Made by a program: the position numbers and the translations under genes. A stretch of DNA of 64,000 bases. Source: Formivibrio sp. (lineage in GTDB: Bacteria; Pseudomonadota; Gammaproteobacteria; Burkholderiales; Chitinibacteraceae). Shown here one piece after another: positions 9,092 to 20,554 of the stretch; within the stretch, counting starts at the first letter, position 1, and each line of letters begins with the position of its first letter. The DNA is taken from contig JARLJJ010000112.1 in the NCBI GenBank assembly GCA_031291275.1, positions 27,938 to 91,937 of the forward strand, written 5' to 3'. A model generated the notes under the pieces. That model was given only the letters and a program-made list of their open reading frames with translations. It was not told the DNA's origin and searched no databases.

Positions 9092-10201
9092 ATGTTGCAG
9101 GATATTCGCAAAGTGTCCGATACCGCGGTCACAGGCATTGAAATTCAACTTGCCTTGGCCTTCCCTGCATTCCAGCTTGATGTAGATCTGGCACTCCCTG
9201 GGCGAGGCGTCACCGCGCTATTTGGCCATTCCGGGTCAGGTAAAACCACACTGCTGCGTTGCCTCGCCGGCCTGGAAAAAGCCCCACACGCTCGAATCCA
9301 GGTGAATGGCGTTTGCTGGCAGGATCAGCAGCGTTTCGTCCCCACCCATCAACGTGCGCTGGGCTATGTCTTTCAGGAAGCCAGCCTGTTTCCACATCTT
9401 TCGGTGCGCAAAAATCTGGAATTCGGACAAAAAAAACATTCCAGTGCATCACGTCGGCAGCAATTGGAACAATCCGCAGAACTGCTTGGCATTGCCCACC
9501 TGCTGGAACGCGACCCTGAGCGTCTTTCCGGCGGAGAGCGTCAGCGCGTCGCCATTGCCCGGGCTTTGCTCACCAATCCGCAGATTCTGTTGATGGATGA
9601 ACCGTTGGCCGCGTTGGACTTGAAGCGCAAGCAGGAGATTCTTCCTTACCTCGAACGGCTGCACGATGAACTGGAAATTCCGATGATCTATGTTAGCCAT
9701 TCCCCGGATGAAGTCGCCCGCCTGGCAGATCATCTGGTTTTACTGAACGAAGGTCAGGTCGTGGCCAGCGGCCCGTTGCAGGAAACGCTGGCTCGGGTCG
9801 ATTTGCCTGCTGTTTTTGCCGATGATGCCGGCGTAGTACTCGATACCGTCATTGGAGCCCATGATGACACCGACCTATTAAGCCAACTGGATTTTGCCGG
9901 GGGTCACATCTTCGTGGGCAGACAAAGTGCCCCTGTCGGGAAAAAATTGCGCTGCCGCATTCATGCCCGCGATGTCAGCCTGACGCTGCAAAAACAGGAG
10001 GGAACCAGTATTTTGAACTTGGTCCCAGGACGGGTTGTGGATTTTGCCGATACCGATAATCCGGCAAACGTTTTGGTACGCCTGGACATGGATGGCACAC
10101 CTCTGCTTGCACGAATTACCCACCGCTCCCTGCGATTGCTGGATTTGCACCCTGGCAAGGAAGTGTGGGCACAAATCAAAGCTGTCGCTCTGTTGGATTG
10201 A
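9092..10201 (+). CDS. modC: ModC, molybdate transporter ATP-binding protein
   Basis: A 369-aa ABC ATPase. Walker A GHSGSGKT is at residues 45-52, the Q-loop in [14 protein letters not shown] near 93, signature LSGGE at 145-149, and Walker B ILLMDEP near 165-171. The C-terminal third ends in a Mop/TOBE domain (about 297-365, [21 protein letters not shown]), which in ModC binds molybdate and inhibits transport when the cell is replete. It powers ModB and is the only molybdate-type ATPase in the window, so it may also drive the ATPase-less pair at 4232-5721. Length is slightly above E. coli ModC (352 aa). Confidence 0.93.
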   Translation: MLQDIRKVSDTAVTGIEIQLALAFPAFQLDVDLALPGRGVTALFGHSGSGKTTLLRCLAGLEKAPHARIQVNGVCWQDQQRFVPTHQRALGYVFQEASLFPHLSVRKNLEFGQKKHSSASRRQQLEQSAELLGIAHLLERDPERLSGGERQRVAIARALLTNPQILLMDEPLAALDLKRKQEILPYLERLHDELEIPMIYVSHSPDEVARLADHLVLLNEGQVVASGPLQETLARVDLPAVFADDAGVVLDTVIGAHDDTDLLSQLDFAGGHIFVGRQSAPVGKKLRCRIHARDVSLTLQKQEGTSILNLVPGRVVDFADTDNPANVLVRLDMDGTPLLARITHRSLRLLDLHPGKEVWAQIKAVALLD

Positions 10202-10273
10202 ACTGGGTACAAGACGAAATAGCTCTTCTCAACCAGCCAATAGACATTGCCCGATCACTGAAAGGAAGCCTGC

Positions 10274-11122
10274 ATGCACCAAATAGTCTTGACGGATACC
10301 CAACTGCACGCCCTTCTGCATGAAGATGTCCCTTATGGCGATCTGACTACCGCCACACTGAACATTGGCGAAGCATCCGGGCAACTCACCTTTAGCGCGC
10401 GCAATGCCATGACAGTTTGCGCCATTGAAGAAGCTGCCCGCCTGCTGGAACTGGCCGGATTGTCCGTGACCTTGCACTGCCAGTCGGGGATGGCTGTCGA
10501 AGCAGGCACGCTCCTGCTTCATGCTCAGGGCAAAGTCTGCAGCCTGCATCGGGGCTGGAAAATTGCGCAGATCCTGGTTGAAACCACGTCGGGCATCGCC
10601 AGTGCCATGGCGCAAATCGTGGGAGAACTTGCCCAAGCCGGTCTAAACACGCCGGTAGCATGCACCCGCAAAAACCTGCCTGGCACCAAAGCACTGTCAT
10701 GCAAGGCCATTCGGGCCGGCGGTGGCAGCATGCACCGACTGGGCCTGTCTGAAACCATCCTCATCTTCCCGGAGCACCGCTTGTTTTTGCACGAATCCCC
10801 AGCCGAAACCGTCATGCGACTGAAAGCCGCATTGCCTGAGAAAAAAATCGTGGTCGAGGTAAAAGATATGGAATCGGCCCGGACCTGGGCCGACGCAGGC
10901 GTGGATGTCCTGCAGTTGGAAAAATTCTCGGTTCACACTCTGGCCGACTGTGCCCAGCAACTCTCTGCTCACCACCGGCGCCCGTCATTGGCCGCTGCCG
11001 GCGGCGTCAACGCCCAGAACGCCGTGGCCTATGCCAAGGCAGGGGCTGATCTACTGGTCACGTCTGCGCCGTATTACGCTAAACCGGCTGATGTACAAGT
11101 CACCTTCACGGCAGAGCGTTAA
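10274..11122 (+). CDS. modD: ModD, nicotinate-nucleotide pyrophosphorylase-like protein of the mod operon
   Basis: A 282-aa protein homologous to quinolinate phosphoribosyltransferase (NadC). It has the N-terminal DVPYGDLTT, the substrate-binding CTRKNLPGTKALSCKAIRAGG segment (NadC has TRKTTPGLR), the HRLGLSETIL stretch, and a C-terminal AAAGGVNAQNA phosphate-binding loop. ModD proteins cluster with molybdate transport genes; their biochemical role is unsettled. GGAAG lies 8 nt before the ATG. It follows modC after 72 bp and is the last gene of the cluster. The alteration of the TRKTTPG motif to TRKNLPG is usual for the ModD branch and argues against it being the housekeeping NadC. Confidence 0.87.
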   Translation: MHQIVLTDTQLHALLHEDVPYGDLTTATLNIGEASGQLTFSARNAMTVCAIEEAARLLELAGLSVTLHCQSGMAVEAGTLLLHAQGKVCSLHRGWKIAQILVETTSGIASAMAQIVGELAQAGLNTPVACTRKNLPGTKALSCKAIRAGGGSMHRLGLSETILIFPEHRLFLHESPAETVMRLKAALPEKKIVVEVKDMESARTWADAGVDVLQLEKFSVHTLADCAQQLSAHHRRPSLAAAGGVNAQNAVAYAKAGADLLVTSAPYYAKPADVQVTFTAER

Positions 11123-11248
11123 ACACAACAGCCCCGACTAAAGCAGGCGGGGGTATATGCAACCGGTCAGGCAAAAACATGAAAAAGAAAGGCGCTTTCT
11201 GGCGGATACCAGCAATTTGAAGAATAGCGTTCGCAAAACATTCCCGGC

Positions 11249-13045
11249 CTAAGCAGATTTTACTGTCATATCCAAAGCCATTACCTGGTTTCGGCCATTT
11301 GCTTTCGCTTGGTAAAGCTGTTGGTCCGCCAGGCAAACGATTTCACCCAATGGCATTGGATTCACCGTATTCATGGTCACCACGCCCAAGCTTGCCGTGA
11401 CATGGTCCGCGGTACAGGATGCGGCATGCGGAATAGCCAGCGCAGAGATCCCTTCGCAGATGCGTATCGCCAGGGTCTTGGCGCCCTGAGCATCGGTATC
11501 AGGAAGAATAATCGCAAATTCCTCGCCACCATATCGAGCCGGTAAATCGGCCGTGCGATTCACCATCAGATCCAGCAATGCGCCGATCTGCTGCAAACAC
11601 TCATCCCCGGCAACATGCCCATAGGCATCGTTGAAATTCTTGAAGTAATCAATATCCATCATGATCAGGGACAGCGGTGCGCCGGTCCGATGCTGACGCA
11701 TCACTTCAGAGGTAAGAACCTTATCGAAACAACGCCTGTTGGCAAGCTGGGTCAGTCCGTCGCTAAAACTGAGCAAGGCCAGGCGTTTATTGGCGGCTTC
11801 CAATTCAACCGTGCGTAGTTCGACGTGCTTTTCCAGTAATACACGCTCTTGCGCAAGTGCATCCAGTGCACTGCGCCGTTCTCGAATAGCGCGCAACAGA
11901 ATCAGCACCAGAAGGGTTTCCAGGCTCACTACAGCGACAATGCCAAGAATCTGCCAGCGATAAGATTCCCACAATGAAAAAGGATGGTTAAGAACCACGC
12001 TATCCGGAGGCAATGCATCGGAACTGATACCAAAACGCCGCATGGCCTGATAATCGAACATATCCGTGGCAGGTATTGTCATGACCACAGGAATGGCATC
12101 GGCAGGCGTGCCCGCAAGGATGCGCAGCACCAACTCTCCTGCCGCCCACCCCTGATCCACGCCTTTAAGGACATGCCCCCCGACCACCCCGCTTTTCAGG
12201 TAGACATCCCAAAACGAGTAGATGGGAAAAGGGCTGGCAGTACTGAGCAGGCGGCCATTTTCTTCTGGTGACAGCGGTCGGCCCATACCTTGATCGCGTA
12301 CTTGACCGGCGACAAATACCAGGGTGTCAGTCGGCAATTTCGCTAACCGCTGTCGAAATTCATCCACAGAAACGTCTGTCAGCTTGATCAGCTTGTAATG
12401 GTCACGCAGTTTGGGAAAGACCGTTCGCTCGATTATTTCATCATTGCGTTTGCTGCTTAAATCGCTCGTCGAAGTCACAAATACCAGGTCACGTGTATCG
12501 GGATGAATTTTCAGCGCCATCTCGACCGTATCCGGAACACTGATTTCCTCGTTTACCCCGGTGATATTTCGCAGCCCTTTCAGCATTGCAGGTCGAAAAT
12601 CATTGACTCCGCAAAAAACAATGGGCAAACCACGGAACAGGCGCCTTCGGTACTTGAGTGCAAAATCGAACGCAGCATTGTCAGAAACGACCACGAGATT
12701 GGGACGATATTTTGCATATTTGATCGCCATTGACTCGGCCAGAGGCCCGATTTGCGAGGCATAAGAAAAACGACGGCTATCCAGATATTCAATGGAGAGC
12801 TCGATATTTTTGCCCGGGGCCATTAGCCGCTCGCGAAGACCTTGCTCAATGTTATCGCTCCAGGGATATCCCCGATGATAGGAGTTGAGATAAAGCACGC
12901 GACTTTGCTGGTTTTCCGCAGCAACCGTCGACGTCATGAAACATCCCACAATCAGCATCAGTGGCATCACAAAACGCAGGACGAACGTGAACACGATCGA
13001 TGAACGATCAGGAAGAACCAAGGGATCACTCAGGCTTGATCGCAT
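11249..13045 (-). CDS. Membrane diguanylate cyclase with periplasmic ABC-substrate-binding-like sensor
   Basis: A 598-aa protein. An N-terminal hydrophobic segment (about 18-42) leads into a periplasmic domain of about 320 residues resembling the ABC_sub_bind family (RVLYLNSYHRGYPWSDNIEQGL). A second membrane helix (about 370-392) is followed by a short coiled coil and a GGDEF domain (about 425-590). The active-site motif is GGEEF at residues 506-510, preceded by an allosteric I-site RTAD. It should therefore make cyclic di-GMP and be product-inhibited. The periplasmic domain suggests control by a small solute. It is convergent with modD and separated by 126 bp without a clear terminator. Start could be a later Met (residue 28), which would still leave a membrane anchor. 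Confidence 0.87.
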   Translation of the reverse strand: MRSSLSDPLVLPDRSSIVFTFVLRFVMPLMLIVGCFMTSTVAAENQQSRVLYLNSYHRGYPWSDNIEQGLRERLMAPGKNIELSIEYLDSRRFSYASQIGPLAESMAIKYAKYRPNLVVVSDNAAFDFALKYRRRLFRGLPIVFCGVNDFRPAMLKGLRNITGVNEEISVPDTVEMALKIHPDTRDLVFVTSTSDLSSKRNDEIIERTVFPKLRDHYKLIKLTDVSVDEFRQRLAKLPTDTLVFVAGQVRDQGMGRPLSPEENGRLLSTASPFPIYSFWDVYLKSGVVGGHVLKGVDQGWAAGELVLRILAGTPADAIPVVMTIPATDMFDYQAMRRFGISSDALPPDSVVLNHPFSLWESYRWQILGIVAVVSLETLLVLILLRAIRERRSALDALAQERVLLEKHVELRTVELEAANKRLALLSFSDGLTQLANRRCFDKVLTSEVMRQHRTGAPLSLIMMDIDYFKNFNDAYGHVAGDECLQQIGALLDLMVNRTADLPARYGGEEFAIILPDTDAQGAKTLAIRICEGISALAIPHAASCTADHVTASLGVVTMNTVNPMPLGEIVCLADQQLYQAKANGRNQVMALDMTVKSA

Positions 13046-13227
13046 CTGGAATCAAATTTTTAAAATAGGTAATGAAATTATCGTATTGGATGGGTCATTG
13101 CGAAAGCGAAGAGGCTGATAGGCGGCAGATCAGTACCAATCCGCATCCCTGATGTGTTGTTTATTCCTTGAATTCTGCTTTTGATTTGAACAAATAACCT
13201 CGCCCGGCATCCATTCCTTCGGCTTCG

Positions 13228-13256
13228 CTTGAAATCCCTCCCATCCACGCCCATGT
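13228..13256 (+). promoter_or_regulatory. Sigma-32 heat-shock promoter of clpB
   Basis: CTTGAAA (13228-13234), a 14-nt spacer, and GCCCATGT (13249-13256) match the E. coli sigma-32 consensus CTTGAAA and CCCCATNT at nearly every position and at optimal spacing. It lies 40 bp before the clpB start codon. Confidence 0.85.
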
Positions 13257-13296
13257 TGAAGGGTGACAAAACCAGTTCTACCGGAGGGTTAATTCC

Positions 13297-15876
<2,580 letters not shown>

Positions 15877-15905
15877 CTGCGACCCGTCGGAGCAAACACC
15901 CAAAC

Positions 15906-15936
15906 AAAAGGCCAACCGTAATCCGGTTGGCCTTTT
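15906..15936. terminator. Bidirectional terminator after clpB
   Basis: A 13-bp stem (AAAAGGCCAACCG and CGGTTGGCCTTTT) with a 5-nt loop, followed by T. It serves clpB and the convergent 721-aa gene. Nearly the same 31-nt sequence recurs at 19054-19084. Confidence 0.9.
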
Positions 15937-15951
15937 TCCATAGCGGCCCAT

Positions 15952-18117
15952 TCAGTAGTAATAGCGCGTACGCAAGGCTTCTGCGCTTTGCGGATACTGT
16001 GCGTGCAGGAGTTTGAAGGCATCGCGCGAAGTCTCGGTATGCCTGTCGCGATAGCGCGAGGCATACACCAGCTTCTCCAGAATCGCCGGCCCTTCGGCAA
16101 ACTTGGGCTGGCGTTTCATCCACGGAAGAATCTGCTGCCCCAGCCACTCGGTTTCATTGTGATGCTTATAGCGTTCGAGCTCGATCGCGACGGCAGCTTG
16201 CTGTGCGGAATCATGAAATGCTGGCTGTAATTCGCCCAGGCGCGCATCGGGAGAAGCATCTTCCAAGCCATAGGAATCGATGTCAGTTCCGAGCCTCAAA
16301 CCCGGCACCTGGTTGAGCAGCAGCTTGCGCGCCAGTAAAAAACGCTGTTCGGCCGATGAGCCAGCATGGGCCAGCTGCTGCACCTCTGCACTATTGTCGA
16401 GCATAGCCCATTGCTGGATCGCAGCTTGTTCCAACGGCGCCACATCGGTCAACGCGGCCCGGCGCCAAGCTTCGCCGGCCAAGCGCAAACGTACCGGGTT
16501 CGCAATGGAACCGGTTTTGGCCAGGTCCAGCAACTCTTCACCGGAAAGCCGCGTGCGCGCCAGGCCCAGCGCTGCGCCATCCAGATAATCCGGATAGGTT
16601 TTTCCGGGTTCGAGTGCGCGGTAATACATTTCGTCTTCCCCCTCAACAATGCCAATCGGAGCACGCACGAAGTGCTTCGCCACGCCATCCAGCGAATCCG
16701 CTGCCAGCATCGCCAGTACATCAAAGGCTTGGCGGGTGCCTTGCGACTGATTGCGCAACTGCGGTTGCAAGGCTTCCAGCTCTTTCCGGGCGGCGACCCA
16801 GTCACCGGTTTCCAGTGCCAGGCGTACGCGATACCAGGCCAGGTGCAAAAACAGCGGATGGTCGGGCTTCACTTCTTTGCTTGCAGCCACCAGCGCGTCC
16901 CGACCCGGCGTCTGCACACGCACCACCATCATGGCGCTGGCCAGCCAGGGTAAAGCCCGCGTCTTCTCCCAGCGCGCAATTAGTTGCTGTTGGGTTTGCA
17001 GATCATGCTCGTCCTTGCCGCCTGAGGCAGAACGGGTGGCAAACAGCCAATCATCGGCAATGGCGCTCTCCGGCAACAACGCCCACAGCCAGCGCTGATC
17101 GGACACCCATTGCGCCAAGTCATCCGGTGCCTGGGCGGCATTGACCTTGCGCCACTGTTGCTGCCATTGCCGGTCGGGAGCAAAGCGGGTGGACATCGAG
17201 TCGTACAAGCCACGTGCAGCCTTGCGAACCGAATCGTCATGTGCGCTCTCGATCATATGCAGCAGGGCGCGGGCTTGCTCATGCTGCGGCCATTCACCGG
17301 TTTCGGCACGAAAACGCTGGTAAGCCTCAGCGCTGTTGAACCGCTCGCGCCACCAGGAACGGATCGCCAGATATCCGGCCCATTCATGCCAAGGCGAAGT
17401 CGTGTCTTTGGCAATCGCCTCGAATGCCTGGATCGCCTCGGGGTAATGCGCCAGATAAAGCTGCTGCGCGGCAAGCTGATAGGCAAAATCATGCTGCAGC
17501 CACTGCGGTGCCTCCGTGGGCAATGACAATTCCGGGACAGGTTTATTGCGCAGATCGCAGGATGCGAAAACGCTATCCTGGTTGTGGATCCACGCCTGAA
17601 TGGCCTCGTTTTCCTGACCATGCGCAGCTTGGCGCTGTGCCAAGGTCGTCGCGGCGAATTCGAACGCGTCGGGCAAGCAGTTGGACGTGTAAGCATAGTC
17701 GCCCCGTTCCAGATACCCCTCACCGGGCCGGCTCGCCAGCGCCTTGTCCGCCACGGCATTGCGCTGTTGCAGCCACAATTCGACGCCGGCAGGGCTGCGT
17801 TCCGCACGAAGATATTCAGTTTCCTGCAACAATCGGGCTTGCTCCGTCCCGGAGAGCGCCGGCAAACCTTGCATGATGCGGTAGGCTGCCATCAAGTAAA
17901 ACCGATCCGTGCCAGGACCCAGTATGCCCAACTTGCCTTGCACAAAACCGGCCATTGCCGCCGGTTCAGGCTGCACCAATGAATAGGAAACCAGTTCGGA
18001 ATAGCCGCCCCCGCCCGATGCCTGACCTGCAACAGGCCAAATCAGCGCCAAACTCACCATCAGCACGTTCGCGATACTGCGTCCGGAACAGCAGAACTGG
18101 GGGGAAAGAAAATTCAT
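15952..18117 (-). CDS. Exported 721-aa protein of unknown function
   Basis: I do not recognise a defined family. The protein starts with a hydrophobic export signal (about residues 17-33, ending VAGQA). The rest is almost entirely helical in character, with many Ala, Gln, Leu and Trp residues and pairs such as YPEAIQAFEAIA that recall tetratricopeptide repeats. Catalytic motifs are not visible. Isolated Cys residues near 150 and 190 (SNCLPDAF, ASCDLRNK) could form a periplasmic disulfide. Its ATG overlaps the stop codon of the upstream DUF3142-like gene by four bases (ATGA), so the two are made together and probably act together in the envelope. It ends just before the clpB terminator. Confidence 0.8.
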   Translation of the reverse strand: MNFLSPQFCCSGRSIANVLMVSLALIWPVAGQASGGGGYSELVSYSLVQPEPAAMAGFVQGKLGILGPGTDRFYLMAAYRIMQGLPALSGTEQARLLQETEYLRAERSPAGVELWLQQRNAVADKALASRPGEGYLERGDYAYTSNCLPDAFEFAATTLAQRQAAHGQENEAIQAWIHNQDSVFASCDLRNKPVPELSLPTEAPQWLQHDFAYQLAAQQLYLAHYPEAIQAFEAIAKDTTSPWHEWAGYLAIRSWWRERFNSAEAYQRFRAETGEWPQHEQARALLHMIESAHDDSVRKAARGLYDSMSTRFAPDRQWQQQWRKVNAAQAPDDLAQWVSDQRWLWALLPESAIADDWLFATRSASGGKDEHDLQTQQQLIARWEKTRALPWLASAMMVVRVQTPGRDALVAASKEVKPDHPLFLHLAWYRVRLALETGDWVAARKELEALQPQLRNQSQGTRQAFDVLAMLAADSLDGVAKHFVRAPIGIVEGEDEMYYRALEPGKTYPDYLDGAALGLARTRLSGEELLDLAKTGSIANPVRLRLAGEAWRRAALTDVAPLEQAAIQQWAMLDNSAEVQQLAHAGSSAEQRFLLARKLLLNQVPGLRLGTDIDSYGLEDASPDARLGELQPAFHDSAQQAAVAIELERYKHHNETEWLGQQILPWMKRQPKFAEGPAILEKLVYASRYRDRHTETSRDAFKLLHAQYPQSAEALRTRYYY

Positions 18118-18911
18118 GGCAAAACTACTCCTTGGAATGATGGATTGGATGCCGGATAGTGCAGACCAGAAGACGGGACCGGGTACAGGGAGAGATAAGG
18201 CTCCAGCATGGCAGGTCGCCAGGCACGGGGAGAAAACAAGTACTCGTGAAAATCTGCCGTCGACGAAAGATCGGCGTGCCCCGCTTCATCCGTGGCAAAC
18301 CCCGCGGCTTGACGGCAACGTGCCGGCAGCGTCGCAGGGGCAGCCAGGCGCGCGTGCCACAGTTGGCGCTCGGCGGGCCCCATGCGGAAATACATGGGCA
18401 CGATCTCGTCCACGGGCAGGCGGGCAAGCCACGCTCGCTCGCCGCACCACGATGCCAGCGCGGTAATTGAAATCCAGTCCTCGGGCAATTGTTGGCGCAC
18501 CCGCTGCAACACATGGGCATAAAACTCTTTTTGCGAACTTCGCGCTTCAAAATCGATCTGGAAAGCCCGGCTGCCAGTACGCCGCGCCGCATCTACCAGC
18601 GCCTGTGCCCACAACTCGACGGCGGCCTCGTCGAGCGTGCGGGGCACATGGCGTGCAAAGCCTTCCACGTGCAATACCGGCAGCAAAGAGGTATCGGGAC
18701 GGACCCGCAATGGCGCCTTGCGCCAGATTGCGATCAAGGCCCGATCTCGCGCATCCAGTTGAGCCGCGAAGTAAGCGACACCCACGCCGGACGCCACCCA
18801 ACGCAAATCTTCGGCCCGATCCCACGCCCACAGGTACAGCCGAACCTGTGCCTGCGAAGAGGAACCCGGAAGAATCAGCGCCACTAAAAGTACAAGTTTT
18901 ATTAGCTTCAC
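18114..18911 (-). CDS. DUF3142-like exported protein
   Basis: A 265-aa protein with a signal peptide (1-21, ending SQAQ). The mature part begins VRLYLWAWDRAEDLRW and contains an acidic strand IDFEARSS (near residue 120) and a segment EIVPMYFRMG. This pattern, with strand-end acidic residues, suggests a TIM-barrel resembling glycoside-hydrolase-like DUF3142 proteins. The assignment to DUF3142 is from memory and moderately sure. An enzymatic role on a glycan is possible because Asp/Glu residues sit at predicted strand ends, but is not established. It is upstream of, and overlaps by four bases, the 721-aa exported protein gene. Confidence 0.65.
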   Translation of the reverse strand: MKLIKLVLLVALILPGSSSQAQVRLYLWAWDRAEDLRWVASGVGVAYFAAQLDARDRALIAIWRKAPLRVRPDTSLLPVLHVEGFARHVPRTLDEAAVELWAQALVDAARRTGSRAFQIDFEARSSQKEFYAHVLQRVRQQLPEDWISITALASWCGERAWLARLPVDEIVPMYFRMGPAERQLWHARLAAPATLPARCRQAAGFATDEAGHADLSSTADFHEYLFSPRAWRPAMLEPYLSLYPVPSSGLHYPASNPSFQGVVLP

Positions 18912-19053
18912 GACAGAAATGGATCGGGATGTTTGACGTCAGCGATAATTATCAATGCAAATATTCAACCACACCAGAAAAACAAAGGCGGTGCACGACC
19001 ATAAGACTGCGCACACAGAGACCAGCCAAAGCATCTATCTGCGACACCCAAGC

Positions 19054-19084
19054 AAAAGGCCAACCGGAATCCGGTTGGCCTTTT
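19054..19084. terminator. Terminator after hslO, repeat copy of the clpB terminator
   Basis: A 14-bp stem (AAAAGGCCAACCGG and its complement) with a 3-nt loop. On the minus strand it is followed by T residues and stops transcription from hslO before the DUF3142-like gene. It differs from 15906-15936 at one base, and the 11 or so bases before it also match. Confidence 0.88.
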
Positions 19085-19106
19085 AATTTCAGAAAGCAGC
19101 AGCCAA

Positions 19107-19973
19107 TCAATGCACTTGCGGCCCGGCATCCTGCAAGCTGTGCCCAGAAAACACCTGTGCGACATCGACAGGGTCAAACTCATAGCGTGCGTTGCAAAAT
19201 TCGCAGCCCACCTCAACCTTGCCACGCTCTGCCAAAACGCTATCGATTTCCTCGCGTCCGATCATCTGCAGCATGTTCCCTACCCGCTCACGCGAACAAC
19301 TGCAAGCAAACGTCGGAATTGCCGCCTCGAACATGCGTACGGTTTCCTCATTGAACAGGCGGTACAGCAGCTCCTGCGAATCCAGCGACAACAATTCATC
19401 ATCCGTAACCGTGCCCGCAAGATGCTGGATACGCGGCCAGGCATCAGCTTCGCCCGCAGCTTCGGGCATCTTTTGCAGCATGAGTCCTGCGGCATGATCA
19501 CCGGCACAAGCCAGCCACAAGCGAGTTTCAAGCTGTTCGGAGCGCAGCATGTATTGCTCGATAATTTCGGCTACCGTCTGGCCCGGCTCGAAACCGACGA
19601 CGCCTTGATAGGTTTCGCCGTCCTCTGGATCCAGGGTAATGATGAATTTCCCCTCTCCCAGCAACTCGGCCAGCGAGACATCGGCCACATCACCATCCCA
19701 ACGAGCCATGGCGCGCAAAGTCATATCGCTGGAACATTCCACCACGATCATTTTCACATTGCCGGAACCATGCAACTGCATCACCAGCGCGCCTTGCAAT
19801 TTGATTGTGGCAGTCAACAAGGCAGCGGCAGCCATCAGCTCACCGATAAGTCGAGCCAACGGTGCCGGATAAGGGTGACGAGACAACACTTCGGCAATCG
19901 TGGCATCCAATTGCACCAGCTCGCCACGCACCGGTGCCTCTTCAAACAGAAAACGTTCCAGTACGTCCTGCAT
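19107..19973 (-). CDS. hslO: Hsp33 redox-regulated chaperone
   Basis: A 288-aa cytoplasmic holdase with the C-terminal zinc switch: Cys224-Ser-Cys226 and Cys257-x-x-Cys260 (FACSC and GCEFC). E. coli Hsp33 has 292 aa with the same CxC and CxxC. Under oxidative and heat stress the Cys residues form disulfides, zinc is lost and the protein unfolds into an active chaperone. The start codon overlaps the stop of the upstream bph gene (TGATG), so it is translationally coupled to a proteasome-like protein. A strong terminator follows. All four zinc ligands are present, so the switch should function. Confidence 0.95.
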   Translation of the reverse strand: MQDVLERFLFEEAPVRGELVQLDATIAEVLSRHPYPAPLARLIGELMAAAALLTATIKLQGALVMQLHGSGNVKMIVVECSSDMTLRAMARWDGDVADVSLAELLGEGKFIITLDPEDGETYQGVVGFEPGQTVAEIIEQYMLRSEQLETRLWLACAGDHAAGLMLQKMPEAAGEADAWPRIQHLAGTVTDDELLSLDSQELLYRLFNEETVRMFEAAIPTFACSCSRERVGNMLQMIGREEIDSVLAERGKVEVGCEFCNARYEFDPVDVAQVFSGHSLQDAGPQVH

Positions 19974-20554
19974 CAGTCTTCATCCTTTTTTAACGTGACC
20001 ACGTAATGGGTCATGGGCAAGCTGGAGCTCACATCAAACGCGCATCCAGCCTCAACACCGATTCGGGCAATATCTGCGGCATCCAACGCAGGATCATCAT
20101 AGACCGCTTGCATGGCGCCAATGGCATAGTCACGCCCGCTACCGATCCCCCAGAAGCGTTGGTACTCATAGACCTCACGCAACGAGTAAACACCGTAGAT
20201 ACCGCTAGCATTGGCAATCAGCGCGGTAATCTGGCTAGATTCATAAGGATCGTCTTCTTCCTCTTCAGTCTTAAGGAAGAAATCCTCCTTGAGCTTCGGA
20301 TGCAACTTGCGAAAGCTTTCGAAAATCGCCATCCGCGAGCCAAAACTTAGCGTCTTGACTTTTTTCAGCAGCGATTGCAACACCAGATCGTGTGCGGCGC
20401 TGCCAGAAATTGAAAAATAACTGTTATGGGATTCAAAAATCTTGTTCCAGCATGCATCGTCGCCCGCACCCATACGGGTATCGCCGAAAGTGGAAAGACT
20501 GTCTGCAGCAATCACCGCCTGATTGCCTTTCCGTACAACAACTACCGTGGTCAT
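19973..20554 (-). CDS. BPH, betaproteobacterial proteasome homologue (HslV-like Ntn hydrolase)
   Basis: A 193-aa protein of the N-terminal-nucleophile hydrolase fold. After removal of Met the chain begins with Thr1, and Asp17 falls exactly where proteasome and HslV active sites have it (AADS). A Lys at position 37 (NKIF) is a candidate for the usual Lys33, displaced by a short insertion. The length is nearer to HslV (about 175 aa) than to Anbu. A short very acidic loop (TEEEEDDPYE) is unlike HslV. BPH proteins from Thiobacillus and Cupriavidus have been described as double-ring peptidase-like assemblies without a known ATPase partner. It lies between pncC and hslO with four-base and one-base overlaps. 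Confidence 0.8.
   Translation of the reverse strand: MTTVVVVRKGNQAVIAADSLSTFGDTRMGAGDDACWNKIFESHNSYFSISGSAAHDLVLQSLLKKVKTLSFGSRMAIFESFRKLHPKLKEDFFLKTEEEEDDPYESSQITALIANASGIYGVYSLREVYEYQRFWGIGSGRDYAIGAMQAVYDDPALDAADIARIGVEAGCAFDVSSSLPMTHYVVTLKKDED

Noticed and set aside
13046..13227. A second promoter or RNA upstream of clpB
   Set aside because: Beyond the sigma-32 boxes no clear -35/-10 pair or stable hairpin was visible.
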